Source: Acidovorax sp. DW039 (GTDB taxonomy: Bacteria; Pseudomonadota; Gammaproteobacteria; Burkholderiales; Burkholderiaceae_C). Taken from it: a DNA stretch of 64,000 nucleotides. Shown piece after piece: positions 27,139 to 36,400 of this stretch (positions are counted from its first letter, which is position 1; every line of letters starts with the position of its first letter). The stretch spans positions 2,356,001 through 2,420,000 of the forward strand of contig NZ_AP029019.1 of assembly GCF_037101375.1 (NCBI RefSeq), written 5' to 3'. A program made the translations under genes and the position numbers. The notes below the pieces were generated by a model that worked only from the letters and a program-made list of their open reading frames with translations, made no database searches and was not told the DNA's origin.

Positions 27139-28575
27139 ATGCAAATGCCTCGTTTCCTGAATCTGTCCTTGCTGGCTGCCGCGCTTGCGCTGGCGGGGTG
27201 CGCCAATCTGGCTCCCACCTACGAGCGGCCCGCCGCTCCGGTGCCTGCGTCTTATCCAGGTGCTTCTGCCGATCAGGCTGCCACTGGCTCGGCCAGTGCG
27301 GCCGCTGCCGCCGATATCGACTGGCGCAGCTTTTTTGCAGACGCCAAGCTGCGCAACCTGATTGAGCTGGCCCTGGCCAACAACCGCGATCTGCGTGTGG
27401 CGGTGCTCAACATCGAGCAGGCCCGGGCGCAATACCGCGTGCAGGACGCGCAGACGCTGCCCACCGTCAACGCGGCAGGTAGCGGAACGGCGGCCCGCAC
27501 CCCGGCCAGCCTTTCGGGCGCAGGCCGTGCCGTGACGAGCCACCAATACAGCGCCAACCTGGGCGTGAGCGCCTATGAGCTGGACCTGTTTGGCCGCGTG
27601 CGCAACCTGAGCAACCAGGCGCTGGAGCAGTACCTGGCCACCGAGCAGGCCCGCCGCAGCACGCAGATCAGTCTGGTGGCGGAGGTGACCTCGGCCTATC
27701 TGAACTGGGCTGCGGATGTGGAGCGTCTCGCCATCGCACAGGAAACCCTGCGCACCCAGAACGAGAGCTACCAGCTCACGCAAAGGCGCTACGAGGTGGG
27801 GGCGACTTCGGCCCTGACGCTGCGCCAACTGCAGACCAGCGTGGAGAGCGCCCGTGTGGACGTGGCCCGCTATACCGGCCAGATTGCGCAAGACCGCAAT
27901 GCGCTGGCACTGCTGCTGGGCACCCCGGTGCCTGATGCGCTGGCACCCGATGCCATGGGCGATGCGCTGAACGCCTTGCCCGAGCTGCCAGCGGGCATGC
28001 CGTCAGACCTGCTGCTGCGCAGGCCCGACCTGCTCCAGTCCGAGCACCAGCTCAAGGCCGCCACGGCCAACATCGGCGTGGCCCGGGCTGCGTTCTATCC
28101 GCGCATCAGCCTCACGGCAACGGCAGGGGCCAGCAGCAACGAGCTTTCCAGCCTGTTCAAGGCCGGAGCGGGCAGCTGGAGCTTCATCCCCCAGATCAGC
28201 CTGCCGATTTTTGATGGCGGTGCCAACCAGGCCAACCTCGACAGTGCCAAGGCTGCCCAGGGTATTGCGCTGGCGCAGTATGAAAAGGCCATCCAGACCG
28301 CTTTCCGCGAAGTGGCCGATGCGCTGGCACAGCGCAGCGCAGTGGGCGACCAGCTAGAGGCGCAGACGGCGCTGGTGCAGGCCAGTGGCGAGGCGTTCCA
28401 GCTCTCGCAAGCGCGCTTTGACCGCGGTGTGGACAGCTACCTGGATGTGCTGGATGCCCAGCGCTCGTGGTACAGCGCCCGTCAATCCCTCATCAGCACC
28501 CGGCTGTCCCGGCTGACCAATGGCGTCACCCTGTACAAGGCGCTGGGCGGCGGCTGGACGGACGGACAGTCCTGA
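27139..28575 (+). CDS. oprM: Outer membrane efflux channel (OprM/NodT family lipoprotein)
   Basis: ATG 27139 with CGGAGGG upstream overlaps nothing and begins 1 bp after the acrB stop; the longer open frame from 27052 overlaps acrB and is rejected. The 478-residue protein has a lipoprotein signal ([16 protein letters not shown]) and two TolC-like repeats, with [20 protein letters not shown] and [20 protein letters not shown] in the first. [29 protein letters not shown] is typical of the family. It forms the trimeric outer-membrane exit duct for the RND pump. Confidence 0.94.
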   Translation: MQMPRFLNLSLLAAALALAGCANLAPTYERPAAPVPASYPGASADQAATGSASAAAAADIDWRSFFADAKLRNLIELALANNRDLRVAVLNIEQARAQYRVQDAQTLPTVNAAGSGTAARTPASLSGAGRAVTSHQYSANLGVSAYELDLFGRVRNLSNQALEQYLATEQARRSTQISLVAEVTSAYLNWAADVERLAIAQETLRTQNESYQLTQRRYEVGATSALTLRQLQTSVESARVDVARYTGQIAQDRNALALLLGTPVPDALAPDAMGDALNALPELPAGMPSDLLLRRPDLLQSEHQLKAATANIGVARAAFYPRISLTATAGASSNELSSLFKAGAGSWSFIPQISLPIFDGGANQANLDSAKAAQGIALAQYEKAIQTAFREVADALAQRSAVGDQLEAQTALVQASGEAFQLSQARFDRGVDSYLDVLDAQRSWYSARQSLISTRLSRLTNGVTLYKALGGGWTDGQS

Positions 28576-28590
28576 AACCGGGGGCAAGCC

Positions 28591-29217
28591 ATGGTGCGTA
28601 GAACAAGACAGGAAGCCCTGCAAACCCGGCAGAGCATTCTGGACGGTGCGCTGGAGGTGTTCATGGAGCAGGGCTTCCAGCGTTGCTCCATGCAGGATGT
28701 GGCCGACCGCGCAGGGGTGACGCGAGGGGCGGTGTACTGGCACTTCCGCGATCGCTTTGATCTGCTGGAGGCCCTGCTGGACACCACCCAGCTCCCGTGG
28801 GAAGTGCTCAAACCCTGGGAGCGAGCGCCTTCGGTAGCTACGCCAGCCATGCCCCTGCGGCACATGCTGGCACGCATGGCCACGGCACCGCTGGCGTGGC
28901 TGGAGGGGTCTCAGCCCACGCAGCAGGTGCTGCGCATCCTGGGGCAGGTCAGCGAGCCGGAAGGCACAGCCCCGCTGGTGGCCCGGCTGGATGCCGACCG
29001 GAGCGCCGGTTTGCAATGCCTGCAGAGTGCACTGGCGCAGGGCGCTGCCAAGGGTGACCTGCGTTCAGGCGCTGACCCCGCCACTGCGGCGCTGGGCCTG
29101 TTCGCCCTGGTGGATGGTCTGATGCACCAGTGGCTGCGGCAGCCCGCGGCCTTCGGCCTGGCTGCGGTGGGCACGCAGGCAGTGCAGTCGCACCTGGCGG
29201 GGCTGCTCGCTGCCTGA
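28591..29217 (+). CDS. TetR-family regulator (AcrR/TtgR-like), 3' gene of efflux operon
   Basis: The 208-residue protein has an AcrR-like helix-turn-helix: MVRRTRQEALQTRQSILDGA, then MQDVADRAGVTRGAVYWHFRDRFDLL (~32-57). A C-terminal TetR_C_2-like ligand domain follows. It begins 15 bp after the channel gene on the same strand, so it is probably co-transcribed with the pump. With the divergent TetR at 21867-22541, the pump has two candidate repressors, suggesting feedback or two-ligand control. A dispersed repeat that could act as a hairpin terminator follows. Confidence 0.88.
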   Translation: MVRRTRQEALQTRQSILDGALEVFMEQGFQRCSMQDVADRAGVTRGAVYWHFRDRFDLLEALLDTTQLPWEVLKPWERAPSVATPAMPLRHMLARMATAPLAWLEGSQPTQQVLRILGQVSEPEGTAPLVARLDADRSAGLQCLQSALAQGAAKGDLRSGADPATAALGLFALVDGLMHQWLRQPAAFGLAAVGTQAVQSHLAGLLAA

Positions 29218-29240
29218 GCGGTAGCGTGCCTTCCTCTTTT

Positions 29241-29297
29241 TGCTATCAATAAGAGAGCTGCTTGCGCTTTATGCATGAGCGCTAGCGGCTCTTTTTG
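29241..29297 (+). repeat. Dispersed AGCTGCTTGCGC-type repeat, copy 5
   Basis: TGCTATCAATAAGAGAGCTG...GAGCGCTAGCGGCTCTTTTTG lies 23 bp after the TetR stop, between convergent genes. The GAGCTGCTTGCGC and GCGCTAGCGGCTC parts can pair, with CTTTTT following, so it may double as terminator. Confidence 0.8.
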
Positions 29298-29325
29298 TTT
29301 GTAACTCTCTGCGGACATGCCGAGT

Positions 29326-30210
29326 TTATGCGGGTAGTGCACCGCTGGCACCTGGAGTCGCCTGCTTGAGCAGCCACTGCTGAAATGCCAGCATGGCCGC
29401 GGTAGGGGCACGCGACTGGAGTCGCGTGAGCCAGTAGGCACCGCGTGGCAGCTCCAGCGCAAAGGGCTGCACCAGTCGGCCCTGCTGCAGCTCGCGCGTG
29501 AACAGCTTGACGGGCAGCAGCGCCACGCCTGCCCCCTGCGCTGCGGCTTCGGCCAGCGTCAACGACGAATCGAACACCGCCCCGCGCAGCACCGGGCAGG
29601 GCTGGCCTGCTGCGGCAAACCAGTCGGTCCATTCCTCGGCGCGGTAGGTGCGCAGCAGCGGCAGCCGGGCCAGATCGGCGGGGTGTGCCAGCCCATGTGC
29701 CATGGCGGGCGTACACATGGGCGAGAGCGGGGCTTCCAGAATGCGCTGCGCATGCGTGCCATGCCAGGCCCCATCGCCAAACCGTATCGCACAGTCCAGC
29801 CCTTCGCCAGCCATGTCTACGCGGTTGTTGTGGGTGAGCAGGCGCAGGTCTACAAACGGGCAGCTCTCCTGAAAGTGCTTGAGCCGGGGCAAAAGCCAGC
29901 CCACCGCAAAAGTACCCACCACCCCCACGGTCAGCACTTCGCGGGGGCGGTTGTCGGCCAGTTGCTCCAGCGCCCGCTGCAGGCTGCCAAAAGCTTCTGC
30001 CACTGCGGGCAGCAGCGCCTGGCCTTCGTCAGTCAGCGCCAAGCCGCGTGGCAGGCGGCGAAACAGCGGCTGGCCCACCCGTTCCTCCAGGTTGCGAATG
30101 TGCTGGCTCACCGCCGTCTGCGTCACATGCAACTCTTGCGCGGCCCGCGTGAGGTTGAGGTGCCGGGCGGCGGCTTCAAAGGCACGCAGGGCGTTCAGCG
30201 GTAGATGCAT
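29326..30210 (-). CDS. ampR: AmpR/GcvA-type LysR regulator of the beta-lactamase
   Basis: The 294-residue LysR protein begins MHLPLNALRAFEAAARHLNL with the AmpR/GcvA-type HTH (TRAAQELHVTQTAVSQHIRNLE). The effector domain includes EGLDCAIRFGDGAWHGTHAQRI, the hallmark stretch of AmpR and GcvA. In AmpR systems this domain binds peptidoglycan precursors or muropeptides and switches between repression and activation of an adjacent beta-lactamase gene. The divergent class A beta-lactamase at 30348 makes that role likely, although GcvA-like function cannot be excluded by sequence alone. Confidence 0.85.
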   Translation of the reverse strand: MHLPLNALRAFEAAARHLNLTRAAQELHVTQTAVSQHIRNLEERVGQPLFRRLPRGLALTDEGQALLPAVAEAFGSLQRALEQLADNRPREVLTVGVVGTFAVGWLLPRLKHFQESCPFVDLRLLTHNNRVDMAGEGLDCAIRFGDGAWHGTHAQRILEAPLSPMCTPAMAHGLAHPADLARLPLLRTYRAEEWTDWFAAAGQPCPVLRGAVFDSSLTLAEAAAQGAGVALLPVKLFTRELQQGRLVQPFALELPRGAYWLTRLQSRAPTAAMLAFQQWLLKQATPGASGALPA

Positions 30211-30250
30211 GGGGCAGGCGTTGGGGCAACGGTGAGGCGGTGTCGATTTG

Positions 30251-30283
30251 CCCCAAGTTTTTCTGGGGTCAGTCCGTAATTAT
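30251..30283 (+). promoter_or_regulatory. Candidate AmpR-type site and bla promoter region
   Basis: CCCCA (30251-30255) and TGGGG (30264-30268) are inverted about an 8-bp T-rich spacer, in the 137-bp gap between divergent ampR and bla. A TAATTAT -10-like sequence (30277-30283) lacks a good -35, consistent with activator dependence. Confidence 0.4.
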
Positions 30284-30347
30284 TGCCGTTGGTGCTGTGC
30301 GGGGTTCCTCGGCATCATTCGCTCCGTTCTTTTAAAGGGATGAAACC

Positions 30348-31262
30348 ATGATGCAAAGAAGAGAGTTTTCCTTGGGGCTGGCCATGGCGGGCCTGCTGCC
30401 CCTGGCAGCGTGTGCCGCGGCACCTGTGGCATCTGCAGCATCTGCCGCGTCGGCAGACACCACACGCCGCTGGCAGCACACCTTGGCACAGATCGAGAAA
30501 AATGCCCAAGGCCGCCTGGGCGTGGCCATGCTGGACACTGGCAGCGGCCTGGCGCTGGGCTGGCGGCAGGATGAGCGCTTTGCGATGTGCAGCACGTTCA
30601 AGCTGCCGCTGGCCGCCTGGATGCTGGCGCTGGTAGACCAAGGGCGCGAGCGGCTGGATGCGCGCGTGCATTACGCAGAGAGCGAGGTGGTGGAGTATTC
30701 GCCCGTCAGCGGTGCCAAGGCCGGGGCAGGGGGCGGGCTCACGGTGGGTGAACTGTGCTCGGCCACCGTGAGCCTGAGCGACAACACCGCTGCCAACGTG
30801 CTGCTCGCCCGCCATGGCGGCCCTGCAGCCCTTACGGCGTGGCTGCGCTCGGTGGGGGACGGTACCACCCGGCTGGACCGCAACGAGCCCACTTTGAACG
30901 AAGCCGCCGTGGGTGACGAGCGGGACACCACCACCCCGCTGGCCATGCTGCAGACCATGCAGCGGCTGGTGCTGGGCGATGCGTTGACGCCCGCATCGCG
31001 CGCCACCTTGCAGCGCTGGCTGGTGGAAACCAGCACAGGCGACAAGCGCCTGCGCGCAGGCGCGCCCGGCTGGCGGGTGGGTGACAAGACGGGCACTGCC
31101 GGCAGTAGCGGCACGGCCAATGACATCGGCGTGCTGTGGCCAGCAGCAGGTGCCCCCGTGCTGGTGACCTGCTACCTCACACGCTCTGCCGCCAAGCCCG
31201 ATCAGCGCGATGCCGCCATTGCCGAGGTGGCGCGGGCCGTGCTGGCGGCACGGGCGGCTTGA
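30348..31262 (+). CDS. bla: Class A serine beta-lactamase with Tat-type signal
   Basis: The 304-residue protein keeps every class A motif: STFK with the catalytic Ser at residue 82 (Ambler 70), SDN in SLSDNTA (130), ExxLN in RNEPTLNEA (166-170) and KTG in GDKTGTAG (234). The signal begins MMQRREFSLGLAMAGLLPLA, a twin-arginine pattern, followed by a possible lipobox (PLAAC). Cys precedes the catalytic Ser (Ambler 69), as in NMC-A/KPC/GES-type enzymes, but Ala stands where their partner Cys238 would be, so that disulfide is absent. AAAGGGA precedes ATG 30348 by 7 nt. The divergent AmpR-like gene suggests inducibility. Spectrum is not predictable. Confidence 0.92.
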   Translation: MMQRREFSLGLAMAGLLPLAACAAAPVASAASAASADTTRRWQHTLAQIEKNAQGRLGVAMLDTGSGLALGWRQDERFAMCSTFKLPLAAWMLALVDQGRERLDARVHYAESEVVEYSPVSGAKAGAGGGLTVGELCSATVSLSDNTAANVLLARHGGPAALTAWLRSVGDGTTRLDRNEPTLNEAAVGDERDTTTPLAMLQTMQRLVLGDALTPASRATLQRWLVETSTGDKRLRAGAPGWRVGDKTGTAGSSGTANDIGVLWPAAGAPVLVTCYLTRSAAKPDQRDAAIAEVARAVLAARAA

Positions 31263-31295
31263 TCACACGCAGGTTCTGAGGAGGTTGCGCAAGCT

Positions 31296-32642
31296 TCAGA
31301 GCTTCTTGACCAGCACCTGGCTGCGGCGATCCCAGTTGTATTTGCGCTTGCGGGCATCGGGCAGCCAGTCCGGGTCCACGGGCTGGAAGCCGCGCTTGAT
31401 GAACCAGTGCATGGTTCGCGTGGTCAGCACAAAAATGCTCTCCAGCCCCATGGCGCGGGCCCGCTGCTCAATGCGCTTGAGCAGCTTTTCCCCATCGCCC
31501 GTGCCCTGGCTTTGGGGGGACACGGTCACGGCGGCCATCTCGGCCGTCTTGCCTTCGGGGTAGGGGTAGAGCGCGGCACAGCCAAAGATCACGCCGTCGT
31601 GCTCGATCACGGTGTAGCTCTCAATATCGCGCTCAATTTCGGTACGGTCGCGCTTGACGAGGGTGCCGTCTTTCTCGAACGGCTCGATGAGCTGCAGGAT
31701 GCCGCCCACATCGTCAATGGTGGCCTCGCGCAGCTCTTCCAGCTTCTCGTCAATCACCATGGTGCCGATGCCGTCGTGCACGTACACCTCCAGCAGCAGC
31801 GACCCATCCAGCGCAAACGGGATGATGTGGCTGCGCTCCACGCCCGCCTTGCAGGCCTTCACGCAGTGCTGCAGGTAAAAGCCCACATCGGTGGGTTGCT
31901 GCGCCTGGGGCAGCTGGCGCAGCAGCGCCTGGGCAGCGGCCAGCGGCAGCTCGGTGTCGATGGGGTTGTCTTCGCTCTCGGGCTCGGTCGGCTTCATGCG
32001 GATGCCGGGCACCTCGGTCAAAAAGATGAGCTTGTCGGCCTGCAGCTCAATGGCCACGCTGGTGGCCACTTCTTCCATGCTCAGGTTGAAGGCCTCGCCC
32101 GTGGGCGAAAAGCCAAAGGGCGACAGCAGCACCAGCGCCCCCATGTCCAGCGTGCGGGTGATGCCTGCCACGTCCACCTTGCGCACCAGACCCGAGTGCT
32201 GAAAATCCACCCCGTCCACAATGCCCACGGGCCGCGCGGTGAGGAAGTTGCCAGAGATCACCCGCACCGTTGCGCCCGCCATGGGCGTGTTGGGCAGGCC
32301 CTGGCTGAAGGCTGCTTCAATCTCATAGCGCAACTGCCCTGCGGCCTCCTGTGCGCAATCGAGCGCCACCGAATCGGTGATGCGGATGCCGTGCGAGTAC
32401 TTCGCGGCATGCCCCTTGGCGGCCAGCTGTTCATTCACCTGCGGTCGGAAACCGTGCACCAGCACAATGCGCACGCCCATGGCCTGGATCAGGGCCAGAT
32501 CCTGCGCAATGTTGTGCAGCTTGCCTGCCGCAATGCCTTCACCCGTGAGCCCGATCACAAACGTCTGATTGCGGAACTTGTGGATATAGGGAGCGACCGA
32601 GCGGAACCAGGGCACAAAAGTGAAGTTGAAGACAGCGGACAT
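31296..32642 (-). CDS. argA: N-acetylglutamate synthase (amino-acid N-acetyltransferase)
   Basis: ATG at 32642 (MSAVFNFTFVPWFRSVAPYI) is preferred to an upstream TTG at 32675; the product has 448 residues. An N-terminal amino-acid-kinase fold (~20-285: FVIGLTGEGIAAGKLHNIAQ, VLVHGFRPQVNEQL) carries the arginine-binding regulatory site. The C-terminal GNAT domain (~300-435) includes VTVSPQSQGTGDGEKLLKRI, the acetyl-CoA loop. ArgA catalyses the first step of arginine biosynthesis, acetyl-CoA plus glutamate to N-acetylglutamate, and is feedback-inhibited by arginine. It converges on bla with 33 bp between them. The next upstream gene on the strand is a small basic protein, separated by a hairpin-containing gap. 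Confidence 0.94.
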   Translation of the reverse strand: MSAVFNFTFVPWFRSVAPYIHKFRNQTFVIGLTGEGIAAGKLHNIAQDLALIQAMGVRIVLVHGFRPQVNEQLAAKGHAAKYSHGIRITDSVALDCAQEAAGQLRYEIEAAFSQGLPNTPMAGATVRVISGNFLTARPVGIVDGVDFQHSGLVRKVDVAGITRTLDMGALVLLSPFGFSPTGEAFNLSMEEVATSVAIELQADKLIFLTEVPGIRMKPTEPESEDNPIDTELPLAAAQALLRQLPQAQQPTDVGFYLQHCVKACKAGVERSHIIPFALDGSLLLEVYVHDGIGTMVIDEKLEELREATIDDVGGILQLIEPFEKDGTLVKRDRTEIERDIESYTVIEHDGVIFGCAALYPYPEGKTAEMAAVTVSPQSQGTGDGEKLLKRIEQRARAMGLESIFVLTTRTMHWFIKRGFQPVDPDWLPDARKRKYNWDRRSQVLVKKL

Positions 32643-32763
32643 GGCGGGTGCGTGAGACCTCGGTGAAGGGTTCAAGAAAAAGGCAGCCCATGAAGAGCTG
32701 CCTGGAGGAAGTATGGAGAGTGCGCATCATAGAACCAGATGGCTCCATTGGTGCAGCCTGCGG

Positions 32764-32793
32764 TGCAGGCAAGGCGTGAAAACCTTGCCTGCA
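32764..32793. other. 11-bp perfect hairpin between the small basic gene and argA
   Basis: TGCAGGCAAGG (32764-32774) and CCTTGCCTGCA (32783-32793) pair around an 8-nt loop. It lies 35 bp downstream (minus strand) of the basic protein gene and 122 bp upstream of argA. No U tract follows on the minus strand, so it may be a processing or arrest element. Confidence 0.5.
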
Positions 32794-32828
32794 GGGCGGG
32801 CCGCTGACTTCTTTACTTTCTTTACCTT

Positions 32829-33074
32829 TCAGTCATCAGAAAAACCCTTCTGGATCGCCTTGCGCAAGGCGACGTTGTCCGCACGGCGCTGGGCTCCGCG
32901 GGTTCGGATGTGTTTGCCTGCGGCGCTGGACAGGCTGCGTTGGGCCATGGCAATGGCCACAGGGTTTCGGGGCGGGCCCGAGGGTTCGAGCTTCAGCACC
33001 AGGGGCTGCTTCATGCGGCGCAGCTTTTTGATTTCACCCTGGGCGTAGGCCCGAGACAGTTTTTTTGCACTCAT
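32829..33074 (-). CDS. Small basic conserved hypothetical protein
   Basis: Eighty-one residues, strongly basic, beginning MSAKKLSRAYAQGEIKKLRR, with a second cluster GKHIRTRGAQRRADNVALRK. There is no signal peptide or membrane segment; the charge suggests nucleic-acid or ribosome association, which is inference. I do not recognise the family. Its 5' leader is unusual: an apparent promoter (33303-33331), a nine-codon ORF with a perfect Shine-Dalgarno, a hairpin and an intrinsic terminator all precede it, and its start lies only 21 bp beyond the terminator's T run. Expression therefore seems to need terminator read-through. Confidence 0.65.
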   Translation of the reverse strand: MSAKKLSRAYAQGEIKKLRRMKQPLVLKLEPSGPPRNPVAIAMAQRSLSSAAGKHIRTRGAQRRADNVALRKAIQKGFSDD

Positions 33075-33094
33075 ACGTTGTGCGTTCCACCAAC

Positions 33095-33120
33095 AAAAAA
33101 CCCCGGCGAAATAGCCAGGG
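33095..33120 (-). terminator. Leader terminator (attenuator) ahead of the small basic gene
   Basis: On the minus strand CCCTGGC (33120-33114) pairs with GCCGGGG (33107-33101) around TATTTC, followed by TTTTTT. It lies between the leader ORF and the structural gene. GCCGGGG is also perfectly complementary to CCCCGGC in the loop of the upstream hairpin (33178-33205). Confidence 0.75.
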
Positions 33121-33177
33121 CTTGAGGTGCGCCGCGATGAGTGCGGGAGCTTCGGCCTTGGCTGAACTGAGTGAATG

Positions 33178-33205
33178 CACAGTCCAGCCGGGGCGGTGGA
33201 CTGTG
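33178..33205 (-). promoter_or_regulatory. Leader hairpin with loop complementary to the terminator arm
   Basis: CACAGTCCA and TGGACTGTG form a 9-bp perfect stem immediately after the stop codon of the leader ORF. The 10-nt loop CCGCCCCGGC contains CCCCGGC, the exact complement of the terminator's 3' arm 70 nt downstream. Confidence 0.65.
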
Positions 33206-33206
33206 G

Positions 33207-33236
33207 TCAGGCGGTGATGGATGAATGAACCGACAT
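33207..33236 (-). CDS. Nine-codon leader ORF (MSVHSSITA)
   Basis: ATG at 33236 is preceded at 8-nt spacing by GGAGG (complement of 33245-33249), one of the best Shine-Dalgarno sequences in the window. It encodes MSVHSSITA then TGA. The stop abuts a hairpin, and a U-tract terminator follows about 90 nt later, as in leader peptides that control attenuation. Three of nine codons are Ser and one is His, but no run of a single regulatory amino acid is present, so the sensed signal is not evident. It may instead be a small-RNA-encoded peptide. Confidence 0.5.
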   Translation of the reverse strand: MSVHSSITA

Positions 33237-33302
33237 AGGAATGACCTCCAGAACTTTTCAGGGGACGCAAGGGCTGCGTGCACAGGCCTGAAAGAAGGCG
33301 CG

Positions 33303-33331
33303 ATTGTGCGGGGCCGCACCGCCTCTGGCAA
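33303..33331 (-). promoter_or_regulatory. Promoter for the leader ORF and small basic gene
   Basis: On the minus strand TTGCCA (33331-33326), a 17-bp spacer and CACAAT (33308-33303) form a sigma-70-like promoter; transcription would start near 33296, about 60 nt before the leader ATG. CACAAT also appears as -10 for sbp and sucA. Confidence 0.55.
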
Positions 33332-33408
33332 GCCAGCGGGCTGCTGTGGCCTGGAAACTGTGGTGTGCAACGCACATCCTGCATGGTCAGGCCCGATAAT
33401 CGCGCCCC

Positions 33409-36400
33409 ATGTCGTCTTCTGAACCGCGTCCGTCCGAGCCATCCCGCAGCTTCACGCTGGAGTTTCCCGAATCCCTGCCCGTATCGGGCAAGCGCGAAGA
33501 GATCATGGCCGCGATCAGCCAGCACCAGGTCGTCATCGTGTGCGGCGAAACGGGCTCCGGCAAAACCACGCAGCTGCCCAAGATTGCGCTGGCTTTGGGA
33601 CGTGGCAAGTGCAATGCCAAGCCGGGCCCGGATGGAAAGGTGCGTGGCCAGCTCATCGGCCACACCCAGCCGCGCCGTATTGCCGCCAGCAGCGTTGCCA
33701 AGCGCATTGCTGAAGAGCTGAAAACCCCACTGGGCGATGTGGTGGGCTACAAGGTGCGGTTCCAGGACCGCCTGAGCCGCGATGCCTCCGTCAAGCTGAT
33801 GACGGACGGCATCTTGCTCGCAGAGACGCAGACCGACCCGCTGCTCAAGGCCTACGACACCCTCATCATCGACGAGGCGCACGAACGCAGCCTCAACATC
33901 GACTTTCTGCTGGGCTACCTGCGCCAGATCCTGCCGCGCAGGCCTGATCTGAAGATCATCGTCACCTCGGCAACGATTGATGCGGACCGGTTTGCCAAGC
34001 ATTTCGCATCGGCCAAAGGGCCTGCCCCGGTCATCATGGTGTCCGGCCGCACCTTCCCGGTCGAGCAGCGCTACCGCCCGTTTGAAGACAGCCGTGACTA
34101 TGGCCTGAACGAGGCCATTGCCGACGGGGTGGACGAACTCTGGCAGGGCAATGCGGGTGGCGACATCCTGGTCTTTTTGCCCGGCGAGCGCGAAATCCGC
34201 GAGGCTGCCGACCATCTGCGCAAACACCTGTCGCACCAACCCGTGATGCGCAATGCCGAGGTGCTGCCGCTGTTTGCGCGCCTGTCGCAGGCCGAGCAGG
34301 ACCGCATCTTTGACGGCCACACCGGCCGCCGCATCGTGCTGGCGACCAACGTGGCCGAGACCTCGCTCACGGTGCCAGGCATTCGATACGTGATTGACGC
34401 AGGCACAGCGCGCGTCAAGCGCTATAGTTTCCGTAGCAAGGTGGAGCAGCTGCTGGTCGAGCCCATCAGCCAGGCCGCCGCCAACCAGCGTGCGGGCCGC
34501 TGCGGCCGCGTGGCCAACGGCATCTGCATTCGCCTGTATGACGAGGCAGACTTCAACGGTCGCCCGCGCTTTACCGACCCGGAAATCCTGCGGTCATCGC
34601 TGGCAGGCGTCATCCTGCGCATGAAGTCGCTGCACCTGGGCGATGTGGCGCAGTTTCCGTTCATCGAAGCACCTTCGGGCCGCGCGATTGCCGACGGCTA
34701 CCAGTTGCTGGGCGAGTTGGGCGCAGTGGACGATGCGAACGAGTTGACGCCCATTGGCGTGGAACTGTCCAAGCTGCCGCTGGACCCGCGCGTGGGCCGC
34801 ATGATTCTGGAGGCGCGCGAGCGCCGAGCGCTGGACGAAGTGCTGGTCATTGCCAGTGCCCTCAGCGTGCAGGACGTGCGCGACCGGCCGCTGGAGGCGC
34901 AGCAGCAGGCCGACCAGGCGCACGCCAAGTTCGACGACGAGAAGAGCGAGTTCAGCGGGTATCTCAAGCTGTGGAAGTGGATCAATGAGGCCCGGGGCGG
35001 GGCACCCAGCCTGCCCTCAGCCCGCGCGCAAAAGGCCATGGCGCTCAAAAAAGCGCCTTCGCAAGCCATCTTGCCCGTGGGGCAGCGGGCCGCCGCGCCG
35101 GGGCCTGCTCCCTCCCCAGCGCCGGAAGCCGCGCCCACCCACAAGCTCAGCAACCGCCAGTACGAGGCGCTACTGCGGCAGAACTTCATCAGCATCCGCC
35201 GCCTGCGCGAGTGGCGCGACATCCACACTCAGCTGCTCACCGTGGTGACGGAGCATGGCTGGCGCATCAACACGCAACCGGCCAGCTACGAGCAGATTCA
35301 CCTCTCGATGCTGGCGGGCCTGCTGGGCAACGTGGGCTGCAAGAGCGACGAGGATGACTGGTACCTGGGCGCGCGTGGCATCAAGTTCTACAAGCACCCC
35401 GGCGCGCACCTGAACAAGAAGCCCGGCCGCTGGATCGTGGCGGCCGAATTGGTGGAGACCACGCGCCTGTTCGGCCGGGGCATCGCCGCCATCGAGCCGC
35501 AATGGATTGAACAGATTGGCGGCCACCTGCTCAAGAAGCAGATGCTGGACCCGCACTGGGAGAAGAAGGCTGCCCAGGTCACCGCGCTGGAGCGCGCCAC
35601 GCTGTACGGCATCGTCATCTACAACAGCCGCCGCGTGGACTTTGGCAAGGTGGACCCGCACGGTGCGCGCGACATCTTCCTGCGCGAGGCGCTGGTGCAG
35701 GGCGAGTGGGAAACCCGCCTGCCGTTCCTGGCCGCCAACCAGAAGCTGATCGCCAAGGTGGAAGAGCTGGAGCACAAATCCCGCCGCCAGGACGTGCTGG
35801 TGGACGACGAACTGATCTACGCCTTCTACGACCAGCAGGTGCCGCAGGACGTGTGCAGCGGCGCGACCTTCGAGCGCTGGTACAAGGACGCAAGCCGTGC
35901 CAACCCCGAGCTGCTCAGGCTCACCCGCGACGAGCTGATGCGCCACGAGGCCGCGGGCATCACCACCAGCGCCTTCCCCAAAACCGTGCGCCTGGGCGGC
36001 GTGGACTGCACCGCCAGCTACCTGCACGAGCCCGGCGACCCGCGCGACGGCATCACCGTGACGGTGCCGCTGTTCGTGCTCAACCAGGTGAGCGAGGAGC
36101 GCTGCGAATGGCTGGTGCCCGGCATGCTCAAGGACAAGATCCAGGCACTGCTCAAGAGCCTGCCGCAGCGCCCGCGCAGCCGCTTTGTGCCTCTGCCTGA
36201 ATCCGCCACGCGGCTGGCCGAGCTGTTCACCGCGCCTGAACGATTCGGCACCGGCAGCCTCACTGACGCGCTGCTCAAGCAGGTGCGCGACGAGACCTCG
36301 CTCGACGTGAAACGGGCAGACTTCAAGCTCGACATGCTCAGCCCGCATCTGTTCATGAACTTCCGCGTGGTGGACGAACATGGCCGCCAGCTCGGCCATG

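Noticed and set aside
25251..27218. 655-codon open frame opposite the RND transporter
   Set aside because: His/Gln/Arg-rich composition typical of reverse-frame reading of a GC-rich gene; no domain recognised.
33395..33411. Leaderless hrpA from GATAAT eight bases before the ATG
   Set aside because: No -35-like sequence at the right distance; kept only as a remark in the hrpA entry.
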